Origin: Ciborinia camelliae
Taxonomy: Eukaryota > Ascomycota > Leotiomycetes > Helotiales > Sclerotiniaceae
DNA: 64,000 nucleotides
Assembly (NCBI GenBank): GCA_025890175.1
Contig: JANPYM010000002.1
Location: forward strand, 642,383 to 706,382
Reading direction: 5' to 3'
Shown: one piece after another, positions 60,384-64,000 of the stretch
Layout of the letters: the number at the start of each line of letters is the position of its first letter
How positions within the stretch are numbered: the stretch's first letter is position 1
Translations under genes and position numbers: made by a program
Notes under the pieces: generated by a model
What the model was told of the DNA's origin: nothing
What the model saw: the letters and a program-made list of their open reading frames with translations, nothing else
The model's database searches: none

Positions 60384-62234
60384 TCATCTTCCCTCAATTT
60401 CCTCCACCGTCAGTCCCGCCGCTCTCCTCGAACTGCCACTTCCAGCACTATACAACTTTTCCATCAACTTCTTCTTTTGCGATTCTCTAAATGTTCCCAA
60501 GTATCCACTAGCATCTTCTAAGCCCCGGATTTGCTCTTCAAGTCGAATCGTACTACTGTTTGTCCTCACAAGCGGACTGATTAGTTGTTTTCTTAGATAG
60601 TCTAGATTTGCTCGCAAGGTCAATAATTTGCCATTGTGGTCGACAAGGACGGATTTGTTTTGGATAATTTTTTGATGTATACTGGCGAGTAATCTTTTAT
60701 TCTTTTCGAACTTATGAAGGGTGTTAGAGGAAGGACCGAGGATTTTGGTCCAGAGCGAGGAGAGAAGTTTATCTTCGTCCATCTCTTGGGTATCTAGTTC
60801 GCGAGCGGCGCTACGAGACAGAACTTTGAATCGGTGATCGATTCTTTCGAAGATACCAAAGACGGCCACAGCATGTTCAAGCTCGGAAGTAATGGCCTCT
60901 TCGAGAACCGAGAGAAATTCGTTGAATGTTCTTTGGAGGGTTTGGCGTGTTTTTTGAGACGATGACATGCCGAATATTTGGGTAGCGATATCGCCGACTT
61001 TGGTTGGAGTGCCGGTTGAAGTCTCAAATAACCCCACTCGACTCAGAAGTGTGTGTATATTATCAAAAGCGGAATTGAGTGGTGATGGTGGATGTTGATT
61101 AAGTTGAGCAATTTCTCGTTTTGCCCAATCCATAACGATTAGAATACTAGACATGTCAGATGATTTCAAAACATAGAAATAGAAAATATTACCCGTCAAC
61201 GTCTCCGTCTACATTGGCAAAGAATCTGGTTAAAGCAATAGATAGACTTTTGAGATCTTCACTCAGTTCATCGAGTTCCGTAACAATTACAGGCGCGGAA
61301 ATCATGTTTGTTGAGCGTACACTCTCACCAAGATCCCAGACCGCCATACCAGTTTGCTGTATATCGTGGATCTGCTGAATTCCATTTTCGGAATAAAATA
61401 TCAGGGGTTGAAAGGCTCTTGTGAGTCCTGCGACCTTGACAAGATCTGGCACTGGTGGTTGTTGCGAAGGTTGAAACAGTGTTCGTAATGTCAAAATAAA
61501 GATAGTCATTAAAACAAGGGCACTGCATACTGAAGCCCATGAACTCATGATCTGCCCAAACCTTAGACTTGTAGATGAAGATGCAGCTCCGAAAGGGTCT
61601 GTACGATGTTGTACCTCTGTTTTGAATGCGAATCGAATAACTTTTTATACATCAGCATGTGAACCAATACAATTACACCAAGTTTCATACAGTTGTTCGG
61701 GTTCTCCATCAAAGGTACCGACCCGCCCTCGTGGCCACTCTTCTGCTTCAGAGCCGCACCAAATGTCTTCCCATTATGACCACCCCCAGAAGAATATGGA
61801 ACAGGCGAGGGACTTCTCTTATTCTCCGGCGACAACGAACCAGTTGGTAACCTCGTTTTTATCGCCGCCGCCAGAATCGGATCAGACCCAGAACCCTCGT
61901 CAGCACTTTCATATTCTGGACTGCTTTCTCTAGAAAGTTCCCTGTGCCTCTTGCCAAGTATTTTACTATGCCGATTCCAGAAGCCGTTGCTTCGGTTGCC
62001 GTTTTCCTCTCGTCTCCATGCTGGCGGACTGTAACCACCTCTGGAAACCGAGTCTCTCAGGTCGTCCTCCGAGTCTGTGTCGCTGCGGAAGCCTGAATGT
62101 TGGGAAGGATAACCAAAACGACGAGGCGGATTGTGGTCTGACTCTATGCTTCCTGTTTCGAAGTCTTGCAGAGATGCGTTTAACGAAGGGTGGTCGTCGA
62201 ACATTCCTTCCAGATCCTCTATCGTTGTTCCCAT
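60384..62234 (-). CDS. Conserved fungal membrane protein of unknown function
   Basis: Three exons (62234-61679, 61616-61193, 61146-60384) give 580 residues. The N-terminal part (about 1-175) is disordered: acidic and Ser-rich, with SSPEYESADEGSGSDP and RLPTGSLSPENKRSPSP. A conserved EVQHRTDPFGAA motif follows, then one membrane segment (SWASVCSALVLMTIFILTL) and the motif LRTLFQPSQQPPVPDLVKVA. The long C-terminal part is helical and probably coiled-coil (YSENGIQQIHDIQQTG, FFANVDGDVDGILIVMDWAKRE, LVRTNSSTIRLEEQIRGLED). I know this layout from uncharacterised proteins found across filamentous ascomycetes, with no yeast counterpart. Intron 1 uses a GTGTAA donor; an earlier GTATGA donor would create a stop. 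Confidence 0.8.
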
Positions 62235-64000
62235 GGTTTTTCACTATTGCGGTTGATGCGCTCCAACTTGACAAATAAAGTTTTCTGGTTTGGATGAGAT
62301 AGAGATATGCGAATGATATAACTATGACGAGCAGGAATGTACTAGGTGCGATATTAAAGTTGATCAGTGACAAATGAATTTGATTTTGGCTAGTAAATAT
62401 GGACATGTCAATCCCAAAGCAGGTCTGGTTTGAGTAATTGTTTACAGCTAGAGTCGCGTAAACGTGCTGAATTTATGAGTATAATTCATATAACTATGCG
62501 ACTCAGCGACTGTTATTCAATTCAGGATACGAATGCGCAAATGGAGGATTCGAGGTTATGTTGGATTACCTGACTGAGTGAATGGGTGGGTGAGGGAGTG
62601 AGTGAGTGAGTGAGTGAGTGACCGATTGACTGATAGACTGATAGACTGATAGACTGATAGACCGATAGACTGATAGACTGATAGCGATAATGGATAATGG
62701 ATAATCGATAAGTGGGAGAGGTGAATCGCAAAGGGATGGATCATGGATGGATGTGGATGTGAATGTGGATATGGATATGGATATGGGTATGGATGTAGAT
62801 GTGGATGGGTGGGTTTAGGTAGGGTGTACGGGGACGGGGGGGTGTGTACGGAGTAGGTGGAGTACGATAGCTGGAGAACTTATTAGAAGGGAGGAAAGAG
62901 GAAAGAAGAAAGCTGTGGACGAGGAAAGAGGAAATAATCATACCAAGGTTAGAGACTTTTAGAGTGGTGGGTTGTACCATTCATGGATACTTTAGAGCTT
63001 GGGCTTTTTAGCTTTAGAGTATATTTTGGTGGGGTGATAGGGATTAGTGACAGCCGGGGGGAGGGGTGTGGTGACAAGTTATAAAAGTACCTAGTAGGTC
63101 TAGTCCTTAAGTTACCCGTCGCGAATCGTGTTTAAAGTGAGTGAGTGAGTGAGTGAGTGATTGGCAATAATAATAATAATATAATAATAATGATAGTTGA
63201 CTCAGGGACTAATAAGGAAATTGATCAATGATATACATACATACATACGTACCTCCAAGTTCCAACTCCAAACTACTTACCTCCCGTGGACCTCTTTCTT
63301 CTCTTCAAGTTCCAACCCAGCCACTCTCATTCCTACGGAGTACATACAATACCCTTTCAATCCGCATTACTCTGTATTCTTTCCCCTTCTTTCCCTTTTA
63401 CCAAATTCCAATATCACTACTGCATTAAGTTACTGTAAGACTTTATCGACGTTTGTCCTCCCTTTCCCCGAGTCCTCCTTCAATTCTAGGTAGTTCCCCC
63501 CCTCATTACTCCCCTGTCCACTCTTCCCTGCGCCGGCTACCAATCCAAACATTGCTGCGTTGTCCATTCTTTTTTCATCCCTCCCTCTCTTCATCCCTCC
63601 CTCCCTAATTTTCCTAACGTTCCCTATCCAATCGCATAAATTCATTGCATGGCAGTGCTAGGTATTGATTGGCCCAGCCGCATTGTATAACCTCCAGCAT
63701 ATACATGATCTTTTCCCTCAACTCTTCATCCAATCATCGTCTTGACTGAAATACATCCATGAAACATACACCAATGCCGGGATCACCCACACGAGATCGG
63801 GCGATCAATGTGATTGTCTACTTCGAACTTTCCTTCCCTTGCTTGAAGTTGCTTCACTCCCAAAAATGTACTTGGAAATGAAACTCCAATGTTACCTTAC
63901 CAGCCATCGAATTATTCAATCATAGATTCATAATGTGGTGAAACTTTAGAAGAAAGCAACAACCTACGAGTACGTCACAAATTTCTTTTGCCCCTTTTCT
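62235..64000. other. Terminal space with minisatellites, no gene seen
   Basis: 1.77 kb to the window end. It holds GAGT repeats (62590-62620), an ACTGATAG array of about seven units (62629-62685), GGATAT/GGATGT repeats (62744-62808), another GAGT run (63138-63160) and ATAATAATA (63167-63191). Short frames at 62522-63645 follow these repeats and are not genes. The region may be the promoter of a gene beyond the window. Confidence 0.5.
62629..62685. repeat. ACTGATAG minisatellite
   Basis: About seven copies of an ACTGATAG unit (one with ACCGATAG), next to a GAGT run. It is in non-coding DNA. Confidence 0.85.

Overview
The window looks like a piece of a filamentous ascomycete genome, most likely a leotiomycete of the Sclerotiniaceae (Botrytis/Sclerotinia type). 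This rests on the kind of proteins present, short GT-AG introns (mostly 46-160 nt), and a strongly AT-biased repeat block of the kind left by repeat-induced point mutation (RIP). The organism is inferred from protein similarity recalled from memory; no search was run.

Region 1 (1 to about 19,900) is an AT-rich, gene-free repeat block. It is a graveyard of mobile elements, and several short GC-normal elements in it can be delimited to the base by target-site duplications: a 154-183 bp family (TGTTGAAG...TTCAATA, about eight copies, 5-bp duplications at five of them), a 210-223 bp family (TGTTGTGACAGG...GAACCGACA, two copies with 5-bp duplications), a 3,976-bp element with inverted ends of about 150 bp (9068-13043), a 485-bp tandem array inside that element, and three copies of a poly(A)-ended repeat that resembles a LINE 3' end. 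I see no intact gene in this block.

Region 2 (about 19,900 to 64,000) is ordinary euchromatin with 15 multi-exon protein genes. In order: VPS34 phosphatidylinositol 3-kinase (-), NSE4 of the SMC5/6 complex (+), MCP1 mitochondrial outer-membrane protein (-), a GPATCH8/ZNF804-like C2H2 protein (+), a SCT1/GAT1 glycerol-3-phosphate acyltransferase (+), a CAX/VCX1-type Ca2+/H+ exchanger (+), the telomere-capping protein STN1 (-), a DNAJC9-like J protein (-), a secreted pectin methylesterase (-), a 14-TM DHA2 multidrug transporter of the MFS (-), an Argonaute (+), a small secreted cysteine-containing protein (+), a 2EXR-domain protein (-), an unrecognised protein with an acidic tail (-), and a conserved membrane protein of unknown function (-). 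Intergenic spaces are long (0.3-3.7 kb) and rich in simple repeats and pyrimidine tracts.

The genes are not an operon or an obvious gene cluster. They are mostly housekeeping (lipid signalling, genome maintenance, lipid synthesis, calcium storage) with a few genes tied to plant interaction or defence: pectin methylesterase, efflux pump, a small secreted protein, and Argonaute for RNA silencing. Exon models were built by hand from splice signals, reading-frame continuity and family conservation; every model sums to a whole number of codons.
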